Source: an uncultured Acidimicrobiales bacterium (GTDB lineage Bacteria > Actinomycetota > Acidimicrobiia > Acidimicrobiales > Bin134). Taken from it: a stretch of 64,000 bases of DNA. The position numbers and the translations under genes are program-made. The notes beneath the pieces are model-generated. The model saw only the letters and a program-made list of their open reading frames with translations. It did not search any database and was not told the DNA's origin. This document shows, piece by piece, positions 1 through 8,813 of the stretch. Where the stretch lies: the NCBI GenBank assembly GCA_951813325.1, contig OX638350.1, positions 1,785,029 through 1,849,028 of the forward strand, written 5' to 3'. Every line of letters starts with the position of its first letter. Position 1 is the stretch's first letter.

Positions 1-83
1 TGGCTTGTCCCCGCGGTCTTCGAGACGTACGTTGAGTACATAAAGTACGCATATCTTGGTGAGGGGAATGGCCATGCAATTTC

Positions 84-357
84 TCACCTATTCTGAGACT
101 CGCCGGAGATGCGATCCAACTCGGCATACAAGATCACCATCTCGTCGTCGCCGTCGAACGCCTTGGCGCTGCGGCGCTCCCGCTGGCGCTCATGGCGGGT
201 CAATCCATCGTCAGCCCGGCGCTGGTCCTCACTGCGGGCCATGGTCTTGTTGAACTGGTCGAGATCTTCTGAGATCGCCACAAGGACCCGCTTTTGGGAT
301 TCGTCGGCAAACCACTGGTCTGTGCAGCGTTTCCCCTGGTGAAAGCACCCAATTCCA
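84..357 (-). pseudogene. Relic of a DUF222/HNH nuclease gene
   Basis: Two separated pieces of the intact nuclease encoded at 2196-3506 are fused here. The N-terminal piece (around 305-357) reads ELGAFTRGN, matching DLGSFTRGN of the intact protein. A frameshifting deletion then removes roughly residues 19-123, and the reading resumes with AISEDLDQFNKT through AELDRI before a stop near 84. The start codon is also lost. The DNA just upstream (about 358-395, 'ctagtctacc') also resembles the upstream region of the intact gene. No HNH domain remains, so it cannot encode a nuclease. Confidence 0.75.
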
Positions 358-603
358 ATGCTGCTAGTCTACCAACACCGGTGAGAGTATCCCCTGGGAA
401 GGCTTCGAACCACCTCGGCATCTCTAATCACGCAGATCCGCGACCTCGTTTCACCGTCGCGAACTTTCCATTGCTTTGCGGATGGTGGGCGCGCATATTG
501 CCAGACATCGATGAAGGGCACTGTGCCATTTGTGCGTGCAACCAAGAGCCTTGCTATCGCTGTGTTCCTCCGGCTGGCTCTGTCTCGGGCTCAATGTCGA
601 CAG

Positions 604-2058
604 CTATCCGACCGGCCCCCAGGGCAGCCCATTGCGGGCGTTGATGGCGTACTGATTCTGTGACCGCGACGTGTCGAACCTGATCGAGGACTTGCGCACA
701 GAAATGACGCGGCCAGGCGGCTTTTCCGCCGTCCATTCTATTTCGCCGGTTGACGCGTCCAATCGAACGATCTGTTTCTTTTCATGAATTATTGCGATGA
801 GGAAGGAGCTGTTGCCTTGCGAGTGCACCAGAGAATCGCTGGAGTATCCCTCTGCTGTGGTGTCCAACTCTGTGCGCCAGAGCAGCTCTCCGGATTCGGT
901 GTCGAACGCGGTCACCGAGGCGCGGCCGGCGTCTGCCCAAGCATGGGGGACATCTCTCATGAACACCCGGCTGCCTGAGGCGATCGGGGGGCCGAAATCC
1001 CAGTCCGTGCCCTCGCGGCCGGCGGCAGTCCAACGCAAGGTGCCCTGGGCATCCAGGCGCGCCAGCTGTGGTGGAGAAGAATCGCCTTCGGCGGAGAAAC
1101 TAAGCGCTACCAGCCAGTCGCCCTCCCCGATGGCGACTGCTTTGGCCACCCCTGCGTGGGCACCGAATTCAGCCCGCCAATTCTCCGCGCCGGTTTTGGC
1201 ATCGATGGCGGTGACTGAGCCCTTGCCGGCGCCGGCCAAGAGGGTATCGTCGGTTGCGGCAAGCAAGAAGCTTGTGTCCCCGAGCGAGAGTTCCCAGGCC
1301 GGGTCGCCGCTTTCAGGGTCGATGGCCATGACTGTTCCTCCCAGGGTGAGCTGAGAGAACGCAATAAACTGATCAGTTCGAAGCGGTCCGGAGGGGTAGT
1401 GGCAGGCACCGCTGCTGAGAGCGCATTCCTCCGTGACGAAGGCGAGGTCCGATCCCACCGACCACAGTTGCATCTCAAGCTGTTCAAGCTCCTCGGCCCG
1501 CCAGTCGTCACCCGAGAAAAGCACAGCTGAAAGCGGAAAATGCGTCGCGCAGAGGATGACTATGGACGGCTCGGGGAATCGGAGGCGTTGGCCGCGTTCA
1601 TTCGAGGAGGCTGCGCCGTACCCGCGGTCGGTGCATGATTCGAAGTAGATCGACACCGCGAGGCCGTCGACCACGAACTGGGTTTGGTCCCAAAGGGACA
1701 CCTCCGAGTTGTCGCTGATGCCAGGAAGGCGGAAAAGCAACTCGGTGCCGTCGGCCAAGGTGATGTTGATGCGGCCGAAAGCAACCTCGGCGTCGCTAGC
1801 TTCATCGAGCCCGGCAACTTCGGGCAGCAAAGCGGTGGGGGCCGGGGCTGGTGTCTCGACTTCTGGGATGGGGCCCGGGGTTGGTGGAATCTCGACTTCT
1901 GGGACAGCGGGCGGAGGATCGGAGGAGTCGGTGAGCCAGATAGCCAAACTGGCCAATCCTGCGCCGATCACAAAAATGACCGCAACCGCCCGTTGCCAGA
2001 CCAGTGGGCCCCGACTACGACGTCCTCGTTTCTCAGCTTCTTTCCCCCGAGACTCCAT
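604..2058 (-). CDS. Membrane-anchored PQQ-like beta-propeller protein
   Basis: 484 aa. A basic N-terminus (MESRGKEAEKRGRRSR) precedes one membrane segment (about residues 23-42), then a Pro/Glu-rich linker, then an extracytoplasmic domain. Residues from about 230 carry PQQ-type propeller repeats of the form AIDPESGDPAWEL, AIDAKTGAENW, AFDTESGELLW and RLDASTGEIEW. Such repeats build scaffolding or binding propellers; no enzyme residues are recognisable. The reading frame is open back to 2436, but that stretch is the wrong frame of the neighbouring HNH gene. I chose the ATG at 2058 because GGAG lies about 8 nt upstream and the membrane segment follows at once. It lies between a nuclease relic and an intact nuclease gene, so it is probably accessory. 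Function unknown. Confidence 0.8.
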   Translation of the reverse strand: MESRGKEAEKRGRRSRGPLVWQRAVAVIFVIGAGLASLAIWLTDSSDPPPAVPEVEIPPTPGPIPEVETPAPAPTALLPEVAGLDEASDAEVAFGRINITLADGTELLFRLPGISDNSEVSLWDQTQFVVDGLAVSIYFESCTDRGYGAASSNERGQRLRFPEPSIVILCATHFPLSAVLFSGDDWRAEELEQLEMQLWSVGSDLAFVTEECALSSGACHYPSGPLRTDQFIAFSQLTLGGTVMAIDPESGDPAWELSLGDTSFLLAATDDTLLAGAGKGSVTAIDAKTGAENWRAEFGAHAGVAKAVAIGEGDWLVALSFSAEGDSSPPQLARLDAQGTLRWTAAGREGTDWDFGPPIASGSRVFMRDVPHAWADAGRASVTAFDTESGELLWRTELDTTAEGYSSDSLVHSQGNSSFLIAIIHEKKQIVRLDASTGEIEWTAEKPPGRVISVRKSSIRFDTSRSQNQYAINARNGLPWGPVG

Positions 2059-2089
2059 TTCCCATTCTCCGGGATGCACAGCGATAAAC

Positions 2090-2134
2090 CTAGACGTAGG
2101 TCCAGCCGACGCGTCCTTTGATGCAGAGGTTGGC
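2090..2134 (-). pseudogene. 3'-end relic of a formate dehydrogenase N-terminal subunit gene
   Basis: Read on the minus strand this stretch encodes NLCIKGRVGWTYV followed by a stop, against NLCIKGRFGWNYV and stop at the end of the intact gene at 4164-5003. About 38 nucleotides align with 3 mismatches. No more of the gene is present. Between the two copies lie the HNH nuclease and the Uma2-like gene. The relic ends at the same codon as the intact gene. Confidence 0.7.
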
Positions 2135-2195
2135 GAACTCCACCGGTGGTTGCAGCCGCTAGTTGATGTGGCCCCGTAGGGCTGGGCGGCGATGG

Positions 2196-3506
2196 CTAGG
2201 CGGCGATGGCCCTGGTCGGCCCTCTCGGTAACACTCCATCTGAACTGCGCCTGGGAGACTTCAATCGGTACCGCCCGGCGTGGTCCTTGATGACTGTGTA
2301 GCCGTGTCTGTGGACCTTCTTGTGGCACTTCGGACATAACAGCACCAGGTTGGTGATGTCGGTGGGTCCACCTTCGTCCCACCAGATGATGTGGTGGGCG
2401 TCGCAAGCGCTGGCTCTCATGCCGCACCCGATGCACCGCCTGTCTCGGGCGGTCAGGGCCAGCTTTTGGGCGGAGGTGGCGGCCCGCTGCTTTCGCCCCA
2501 TATACAGCGGCTGGCCGGCGGCGGCGAAGATGGCGGGAACGATGCCCGCGTCGCAGGCGATGCGGCGGAGGTCGTCGATGTCGATGGGCGTGCCGTCGAT
2601 GAGCCCGGCGTTCTTGAGTTGGCCGCTCAACGTGTCGTAGTCGACGGAGACGATCAGCGTGGTGGCCTGGGGAGCAATCCCGAAGCTCGGGTCTTCAGTG
2701 CAATCGCCATCCCCGGAAGCAACCGCGGTATTGGCCGCGAGCTCGCTGTCTTGGTTGGCGGCATCGGGTCGGGCCGGTTGTTGGGTCATGAGCGCGACCA
2801 GGGCATCAGCATTGCGCTGATCGTGGGTGCGGTCGCTCCCAGCCTTCGCGTCTTCGCGGAATAAACGATCGCTGAGGCTGTGGAGAGCGGTCTTGGCCCG
2901 TTCGCCAGCGATGCGATCCAACTCGGCGTACAGAATCACCATGCCGTCGTCGCCGTCGAAAACCTTGGTGCTGCGGCGCGCCTGCTGACGCTCATGGCGG
3001 GTCAAACCGTCGTCGGCCCGGCGCTCGTCCTCACTGCGGGCCACGGTCTTTTTGAACTGGTCGAGGTCCTCTGAAATCGCGACTGTGATCAGCTCCAGTT
3101 CCTGGGCCTCCGACAGCGGCGCCCGCTGATGCGATTCGCCTATCAACCGGGCGTGATCGATGGAGATCCACCCCTGCTTGGCCGCGTCCAGCGTGTAGGG
3201 CAGCGCCTTGAGCTCGCCGGCAGACTTGGCCTGCTGGCGGGCCCGACGGCGCCCCAGCCCGAATTGACGGCACAATTCCTCAACCGCGCCTTGACCCTCC
3301 AGATCACCAAAACGGCCCAACAAGGCGGTCAGGTAGCCGTCAAGCTGCCGTCGGGTCGAGTCGGTTTGAAGGATCAACTTGACCACCTCGCCTGATTCCA
3401 ACCCTGAGAAATCAGGCAGCTGCACCTCTATGCAACCGCCTTCGCGGCGTACTGGCAAGCCCTCGCCTGTTGCGGTGTTTCCCCTGGTGAAAGAGCCTAA
3501 ATCCAT
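2196..3506 (-). CDS. DUF222 / 13E12-type HNH endonuclease
   Basis: 436 aa. The N-terminal two thirds (about residues 30-230) is the helical DUF222 region typical of the actinobacterial 13E12 repeat family. The C-terminus has an HNH motif within a Cys4 zinc frame: CIGCGMRAS, CDAHHI, WWDEGGPTD, NLVLLCPKCHKKVH. All HNH ligands are present, so it looks intact. The family is multi-copy in actinobacteria and its biological role is not settled; mobility or homing is often suspected. A broken copy lies at 84-357. The ATG at 3506 aligns with the relic's start region. Confidence 0.9.
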   Translation of the reverse strand: MDLGSFTRGNTATGEGLPVRREGGCIEVQLPDFSGLESGEVVKLILQTDSTRRQLDGYLTALLGRFGDLEGQGAVEELCRQFGLGRRRARQQAKSAGELKALPYTLDAAKQGWISIDHARLIGESHQRAPLSEAQELELITVAISEDLDQFKKTVARSEDERRADDGLTRHERQQARRSTKVFDGDDGMVILYAELDRIAGERAKTALHSLSDRLFREDAKAGSDRTHDQRNADALVALMTQQPARPDAANQDSELAANTAVASGDGDCTEDPSFGIAPQATTLIVSVDYDTLSGQLKNAGLIDGTPIDIDDLRRIACDAGIVPAIFAAAGQPLYMGRKQRAATSAQKLALTARDRRCIGCGMRASACDAHHIIWWDEGGPTDITNLVLLCPKCHKKVHRHGYTVIKDHAGRYRLKSPRRSSDGVLPRGPTRAIAA

Positions 3507-3616
3507 GTCACTAGTCTACCGGCGGCAGTGACAATATCGCTCGGATTTGCTTTGAAGTTGTGAATAATTACGAGAAGAACAAGAAAATAACCCTCATGCA
3601 AAAACGAACCCCACAG

Positions 3617-4159
3617 CTAAGCGGCTCGGTGTCGCCCGGCTTGGGAGTAGTTCACAGCTCGAATTCGGGAAGAACTGACGGGCAACGCCAGAGCCAACGC
3701 CGAGTTTTCAGAGGACGAGGCGATGCGAATGACTGTAGATGGGGTGCGGTCGGTTCGGGAATCCAGCCACATTTGCGCTCGGTCGCGGGCCCAGCGGCGG
3801 CTGTCGCGGGGCGAGGCGATCTCCACCACCAGGTCGGGGACTACTTCGGCGTAGCCATCGATTTCCGCATCCAGTGGGATCTTCTTTGCTGATGTGAATG
3901 CCACGTCGGGTTCGCGCACGGTGTCGGGGCCGCGCTCCAGCCACACGCCCGAGTCGGAGGCAACGAGCGTCCCCAGCTCCCTGGGCCCTACGAAGTTGCC
4001 CAGCTCCAAGACGATGTTGACTGCGATCTTGCCGTGCCGGTGTCCTGATGCCATCGTCTCGTGAAGCATTCCCCGCACCAGTTCGCCGCGCACGCCTTGG
4101 GCGCTCAACCGCAGCAGGTCGTCGGCGGTCAGCAGCTTCGTGTCGGCCAATCCAGTCAT
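3617..4159 (-). CDS. Uma2-like PD-(D/E)XK protein, C-terminus degenerate
   Basis: 180 aa from ATG at 4159, which gives the usual Uma2 opening (LLTADDLLRL). The fold residues GELVRGML, REPDVAF and PDLVVEIASP are present, as in DUF820/Uma2 restriction-like nucleases. After AQMWLD the expected segment (of the form GVREVWLVDP) is absent and the sequence passes directly into DRTPSTVIRIASS, so about 10-12 residues appear deleted and the tail is poor in family features. It may be inactive. It starts 5 nt after the stop of the formate dehydrogenase N-terminal gene, so it is probably in the same transcript by insertion. The family is uncharacterised biochemically. Confidence 0.7.
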   Translation of the reverse strand: MTGLADTKLLTADDLLRLSAQGVRGELVRGMLHETMASGHRHGKIAVNIVLELGNFVGPRELGTLVASDSGVWLERGPDTVREPDVAFTSAKKIPLDAEIDGYAEVVPDLVVEIASPRDSRRWARDRAQMWLDSRTDRTPSTVIRIASSSENSALALALPVSSSRIRAVNYSQAGRHRAA

Positions 4160-4163
4160 TGCC

Positions 4164-5003
4164 TTACACGTAGTTCCAGCCGAAGCGGCCTTTGATGCAG
4201 AGGTTGCCTTGGGTGACGTCGTGGTCGTCGGGGGAGGTGCATTTGACGATCTGGTTGTCTTGCACGTGGAGTTCGAGGTTGCAGCCGACGCCGCAGTAGG
4301 AGCAGACGGTTTGGGTGACGGTTTGGTCTTCAGGGCGCCAGTCGTCTGCCTCCCGGAGATCGAACTCGGTCTTGAACTGGAGGGCGTTGGTGGGGCACAC
4401 GGCCACACAGTTGCCGCAGTACACGCAGGCCGACTCGGGCAGGGCCACGTCGAACTCGGTGGAGATGCGGGCGCCGAAGCCCCGGCCGGCCACCGAGATG
4501 GCGTAGGTGTGCTGGGCGTCGTCGCCGCAGGCCTCCACGCAGCGGTAGCACAGCACGCATTTGTCGTAATCGCGGATGTAGAGGTTGTCCTGCACCCGCA
4601 CCGGCTCGTTCATGGTCTCGCCGCCCGGGACGTAGCGGTCGGGGTCGGCCCCATAGTGCTCGGCCCACTGGCCCAGCTCGTCGGCCTGGGTCAGGTCTAC
4701 CCCGGTGGCCAGGAACTCCAGCACCATCTTGCGGCTGTGGCGGACCCGCTCGCTGTCGGTGTGCACCACCATGCCCTCCTCGGCAGGTCGGGAGCAGGAG
4801 GGGACAAGGGCCCGGCTGCCGTCGAGTTCCACCACGCATACCCGGCACACGTTCACCGGGGTGAGGGTGGGGCCGTAGCAGATGGTGGGGGTGTCCACCC
4901 CGGCGGCATTGCAGGCGTCGAGGATGGTGGCCCCCTCGGGCACGGCGACCTCTTGGTCGTCGACCCGAATGGTGACCGCGGTCTCGGTAGCCACGGAACT
5001 CAC
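4164..5003 (-). CDS. Formate dehydrogenase iron-sulfur subunit (N-terminal half of alpha)
   Basis: 279 aa. A [2Fe-2S] ferredoxin domain comes first (about residues 9-85, CYGP, CRVC, SCSRP), then two [4Fe-4S] motifs (CVLCYRCVEAC about 150, CVYCGNCVAVC about 192), then the molybdopterin-type cluster motif CSYCGVGC (about 234) with its fourth Cys in NLCIKGR near the end. The usual His-Cys3 cluster between them is not seen. In NAD-linked formate dehydrogenases these domains form the N-terminus of the alpha subunit, which then continues into the molybdopterin domain. Here the protein stops at GRFGWNYV, exactly where the catalytic part should begin; that part is the separate gene at 6744-8663. Its start overlaps the upstream stop (ATGA, 5000-5003), indicating translational coupling. 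Confidence 0.9.
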   Translation of the reverse strand: MSSVATETAVTIRVDDQEVAVPEGATILDACNAAGVDTPTICYGPTLTPVNVCRVCVVELDGSRALVPSCSRPAEEGMVVHTDSERVRHSRKMVLEFLATGVDLTQADELGQWAEHYGADPDRYVPGGETMNEPVRVQDNLYIRDYDKCVLCYRCVEACGDDAQHTYAISVAGRGFGARISTEFDVALPESACVYCGNCVAVCPTNALQFKTEFDLREADDWRPEDQTVTQTVCSYCGVGCNLELHVQDNQIVKCTSPDDHDVTQGNLCIKGRFGWNYV

Positions 5004-6751
5004 TGGCTATTTCCTATCAGGCCCAGCGCCAGAGCGGAGCGCACCGCGGAGGCCGCGGTGTGGCCCAGGCCGCAGATGGAGGCGTCGACCATGGCCAAGG
5101 CCATGTCGTCGATCAGCTCGGCCCGCTGCGGGGACAACGACTGGCCGGAGCCCTGCAACTCCACCAGCACCTCGTGTTGGCGCTGGGTGCCCACCCGGCA
5201 GGGCACGCACTGCCCGCACGACTCGTCGCGGAAGAACTCGGCGATGCGCACCACCACGGACTCCATGTCCACAGATTCGTCGAACACCGTCACCACCCCC
5301 GATCCCAGGGTGGCCCCCGCTTCCCGGGCGTCTTCGAGGGTAAGAGGCATGTCGAGGGCGTCGGGGCCGACGAACACTCCGGCCGCCCCGCCCAACAGCA
5401 CCGCGGCCAGCGAGCCGACTGGCCCGCCAGCCAGATCGAGCAACTCTCCCAGGGTGGTGCCGAACGGCACCTCGTAGAGGCCGGGCACCGCCACCCGGCC
5501 CGACAGGCAGAACAGCCGGGTGCCGGGGGAGCGCTCGGTGCCCACCGAGCGGTAGGCATCGGGGCCGTCGAGCACGATGTCGAGCACGTTGATGAGGGTC
5601 TCGGGGTTGTTGATGGCGGTGGGCTGGGAGAACAGGCCGTGGGTGGTGGGGAAGGGGGGTTTGTTGCGGGGTTCGCCCCGGAAGCCCTCGATGGAGTTGA
5701 ACAGGGCCGTCTCCTCGCCGCAGATATAGGCCCCCGCCCCTCGGCGCAATTCGATGTCGAAGTGCTGGCCGCGGCCCGAAACGCCGTCGCCCAGCAGCCC
5801 GGCGGCCCGGGCCTGGGCGATGGCGCTCTCCAGTCGGGCGGTGGCCCGGGGGTACTCGCCGCGGATGTAGATCCAGCCGTGGACGGCGCCGGTGGCCAGA
5901 CCGGCGATGGTCATCGACTCGACTATCGAGAAGGGATCGTGCTCGCAGACGATGCGGTCTTTGAAGGTGCCCGGCTCCGACTCATCGCAGTTGGCCACCA
6001 CGTGCTTGTCGGGACCGGGCTCGTCGGCCACTGCTCGCCACTTGATGCCGGTGGGGAAGGCGGCCCCACCCCGGCCTGACAGCCCGGCCTCGGAGATGGC
6101 GGCGATGACCCCGTCCGGCCCCATCTCGATGGCTCGGGCCAGGGCCTGGTAGCCGCCGTGCTCCCGGTAGGAGTCCAGGCTGATCGGATCGACCACGCCT
6201 GTCCGACGCAGCACCCGAAGACGGGGATCGCCGGCTTGGGGCAGGCGGAAGTCCTCCTCGTTGTCAGCCGGCACCTGATCGGGCCGCCCCACTCCCTGGA
6301 CGAACTGAGCGGGCGCCCGCTCGCACTGGCCCAGACAGGGGCTGGCGTGGACTTTGGCCCCGCCGGCATCTAGCGATGCCCGCAGCTCGCCCCCACCGGC
6401 CAGAGAGCATGCCGGGTCGACGCACACATGGACGACGTCATCGCGGTGCCCGGGATCGGTGGTTCGAAGCAGCTCGTAGAAGGTGGCCACCCCATAGGCC
6501 TCAGCGGGGGGAACCCCCAATCGCTCTGCCGCGCAGTTCAAGCCACCAGGGCTGATCCAGCCGATCTCGTGTTGAAGCGAGTGCAGTACCGGCAGCAAGA
6601 TGTGGCGGAGTCCCTGTCGGCGGGAGCGGCCCCCACGCACCAAGCGCTCGGTTTCAGCCACGGTGGCGGCATTGTTCTCAGGCACTACAGCATCGACGGC
6701 AGCCCGTTCGGCATCGGTGGGCTGGTCGTCGCCGAAGTGCAGGTCAGCCAA
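5000..6751 (-). CDS. Formate dehydrogenase beta subunit, NuoE-NuoF fusion
   Basis: 583 aa. Residues about 20-170 are a NuoE-like thioredoxin-fold [2Fe-2S] domain (CVDPACS, then SPCLGQCER). The remainder is NuoF-like: NADH/FMN site GRGGAAFPTGIKW, EPGTFKDR, the GAGAYICGEETAL loop and the [4Fe-4S] motif SCGQCVPCRVGT. This subunit passes formate electrons through FMN to NAD+. It overlaps the catalytic gene by 8 nt upstream and the iron-sulfur gene by 4 nt downstream, so the three are co-translated. The NuoE-NuoF fusion is a known arrangement in soluble NAD-dependent formate dehydrogenases and bidirectional hydrogenases. Confidence 0.92.
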   Translation of the reverse strand: MADLHFGDDQPTDAERAAVDAVVPENNAATVAETERLVRGGRSRRQGLRHILLPVLHSLQHEIGWISPGGLNCAAERLGVPPAEAYGVATFYELLRTTDPGHRDDVVHVCVDPACSLAGGGELRASLDAGGAKVHASPCLGQCERAPAQFVQGVGRPDQVPADNEEDFRLPQAGDPRLRVLRRTGVVDPISLDSYREHGGYQALARAIEMGPDGVIAAISEAGLSGRGGAAFPTGIKWRAVADEPGPDKHVVANCDESEPGTFKDRIVCEHDPFSIVESMTIAGLATGAVHGWIYIRGEYPRATARLESAIAQARAAGLLGDGVSGRGQHFDIELRRGAGAYICGEETALFNSIEGFRGEPRNKPPFPTTHGLFSQPTAINNPETLINVLDIVLDGPDAYRSVGTERSPGTRLFCLSGRVAVPGLYEVPFGTTLGELLDLAGGPVGSLAAVLLGGAAGVFVGPDALDMPLTLEDAREAGATLGSGVVTVFDESVDMESVVVRIAEFFRDESCGQCVPCRVGTQRQHEVLVELQGSGQSLSPQRAELIDDMALAMVDASICGLGHTAASAVRSALALGLIGNSQ

Positions 6752-8663
6752 CGGAGGCCCCCGCGGTCTCGGGGGCTTCGACCAGCTCCACCCTCACGGC
6801 GGCTGCCTTGAATTCGGCGGTGCCGGATTTGGGATCCCAGTCGGGGTTGGTGAGCACGTTCACGTCGATCAGTTCAGGATTGTGCAGAGTGGTGAAGGCC
6901 AGGCCGGAGGGCAGGCTCGACACCAATCGGGCGTTCATCTCCACTGACCCGCGGGGAGAGCTGACCCGCACCCGATCGCCGTCGGCTATGCCCAGTGCAG
7001 CCGCATCCAGCGGGTTCATGTCCAGGCCGGCAAACCGCAGCGGCGAGTCGTACTTTCCGCTCTGCACCCCGGTGTTGTAGGAGTCCAGCGCTCGACCGGT
7101 GGTGAGCCGCAGGGGGAACTCCCCGCTCAGCTCCTCCGTCGGCCCCTCGTGCTCCAGCACCGAGAACGGGGCCGGGTCGTGGCCCTCCAAGTCATCAGCC
7201 CACAGCCAGCCGTGGAGGAAGGCGCTGCCGGGATGGTCCTCATCGGGACACGGCCATTGCAGCCCCCCGGCGGCCTCCAGGCGGTCCCAGGCCATGCCCC
7301 CGTGCATTGCCGACAGTGAGCGCAGCTCGTCCCAGGCCTCCTGGGGGTCGCGGGGGCCCAATTCGGCGCCCATGGCCTCGGCCATGTCGCACAAGATGTC
7401 GATGTCGTGGCGGGCCTGGCCGGGGGGCGATACCGCGGGGCGGACTCGCTGTACTCGGCGCTCGCTGGAGGTGACGGTGCCGTTGCTCTCGGCCCAGGCC
7501 ACCGATGCGGGCAGCACCACATCGGCCATTTCTGCGGTGCGGGTCATCAAGATGTCCTGCACCACCAGGATGTCCAGGCCCTCGAGCTGGGCCCGGGCGT
7601 GGACCACATCGGCCTCGGAGTCGGCCGGGTTCTCGCCGATCACATACAGCGCCCGCAGGTCGCCCCGCTCCATGGCCTCGAACATGAGCGTGAGATGCCA
7701 GCCGGGAACCGGGTTGAGCGGCCGGCCGTAGACGGCCTCGAATCGGGCCCGATGGTCGGGATCGTCCACGCCGGCGAAGCCGGGGAACTTGTTGGGGATG
7801 GCCCCCATGTCGCCGCCGCCCTGCACGTTGTTCTGGCCCCGCAGCGGCACCAGGCCCGATCCCCACCGCCCGACATGGCCGGTGAGCAGGGCCAGGTTGC
7901 ACAGCGACAGCACGTTGTCGACCGCGTTGTGGTGCTCAGTGATGCCCAGGGTCCACAGGATCTGAGCTGACTCCGCGGTGGCGTAGGCGTGGGCCATCTC
8001 CACCACTGCCTCGGCAGGAATGCCGCAGACAGCGGCCACGGCGTCGGGGGTGAAGGGCTCCACCGAGGCGGCGTAGGCGTCATAGCCCTGGGTGGCGTGG
8101 GCGATGAATTCTTGGTTGGCCAGCCCGGCATGGATGATCTCCCGGCCGATGCCGTTGGCCAGGGCGATATCGGTGCCCACATCGATGCCCGCCCAAACGT
8201 CGGCGAACCGGGCCGAAGACGTGTAGCGGGGGTCGACGCAGTACATGCGGGCGCCGTTGTCCACGCCCTTGAGCAGGTGGTGGAAGAAGATGGGATGGGC
8301 CTCGCGGGCGTTGGACCCCCACAGCAGGATCACGTCGGTTTCCTCGATCTCCTGGTAGGAGCTGGTGCCCCCTCCCGCTCCGAACACTGTCGCCAGACCG
8401 ACGACCGAGGGAGCGTGTCAAGTTCGGTTGCAGGAGTCGATGTTGTTGGAGCCCACCACCGTGCGGATGAACTTCTGGGCGATGTAGTTCATCTCGTTGG
8501 TGGCCTTCGAGCAGCTGAACATCCCGAACGCTTGGGGGCCTCGCTGCTCAAGCACCTGGTTGAAACCGGTCGCAGCCCGAGACAGAGCCTCATCCCACGC
8601 CGCCTCTCGCAGGCTCCCGTTCTCCCGCACCATCGGCACCGTCAACCGGTCCCGCCTCGCCAT
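6744..8663 (-). CDS. Formate dehydrogenase catalytic subunit, selenocysteine-containing
   Basis: 639 residues if the in-frame UGA at 8418-8420 (codon 82) is read as selenocysteine. The context is NNIDSCNRT-U-HAPSVVGL, matching the active-site stretch of selenocysteine formate dehydrogenases such as E. coli FdhF (U followed by His). The frame stays open on both sides: 10 codons join the UGA to the next apparent start at 8387. A SECIS-like hairpin follows at once. The protein begins at DRLTVPMVRENG and thus lacks the [4Fe-4S] N-terminus, which is encoded at 4164-5003. Downstream motifs are typical of bis-MGD enzymes (WGSNAREAHP, LRLTTGRALD). ATG 8663 is preferred over GTG 8669 because a GGGG stretch lies 7 nt ahead. 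First gene of the fdh operon. Confidence 0.9.
8376..8420 (-). promoter_or_regulatory. bSECIS hairpin with its UGA in the formate dehydrogenase gene
   Basis: UGA at 8420-8418. The lower stem pairs CGCTCC (8415-8410) with GGAGCG (8381-8376). The upper stem pairs GTCGTC (8405-8400) with GGCGAC (8394-8389), with one G-U pair. The apical loop is GGTCT (8399-8395). E. coli fdhF has the same GGUCU loop at the same codon distance from its UGA, and this loop is what SelB recognises. This is direct sequence support for selenocysteine insertion rather than a nonsense mutation. Confidence 0.85.
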
Positions 8664-8813
8664 ACACACCCCTTTCCCCCAGAGACACCCTGAGGTCGAT
8701 TAAGCCTATCGGCCCCGCAGCAGAGTTTCTTTCACTATCAACGGGCGAACAACACCGGAAAACTGGGTATTGCTCGCGACCCCTTGACGAGTCTTGAGCC
8801 ATACGTTGGATCA

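Noticed and set aside
2059..2436. N-terminal extension of the propeller gene
   Set aside because: It is the wrong frame of the HNH gene and of the 3' fdh relic; a good RBS and membrane helix start at 2058.
4140..5477. 445-codon plus-strand open frame opposite the fdh genes
   Set aside because: Val/Gly/His-rich antisense shadow of genes with clear cluster motifs.
8418..8420. Nonsense mutation breaking the formate dehydrogenase gene
   Set aside because: The UGA is at the known selenocysteine site with a GGUCU-loop SECIS; the rest of the gene is intact.
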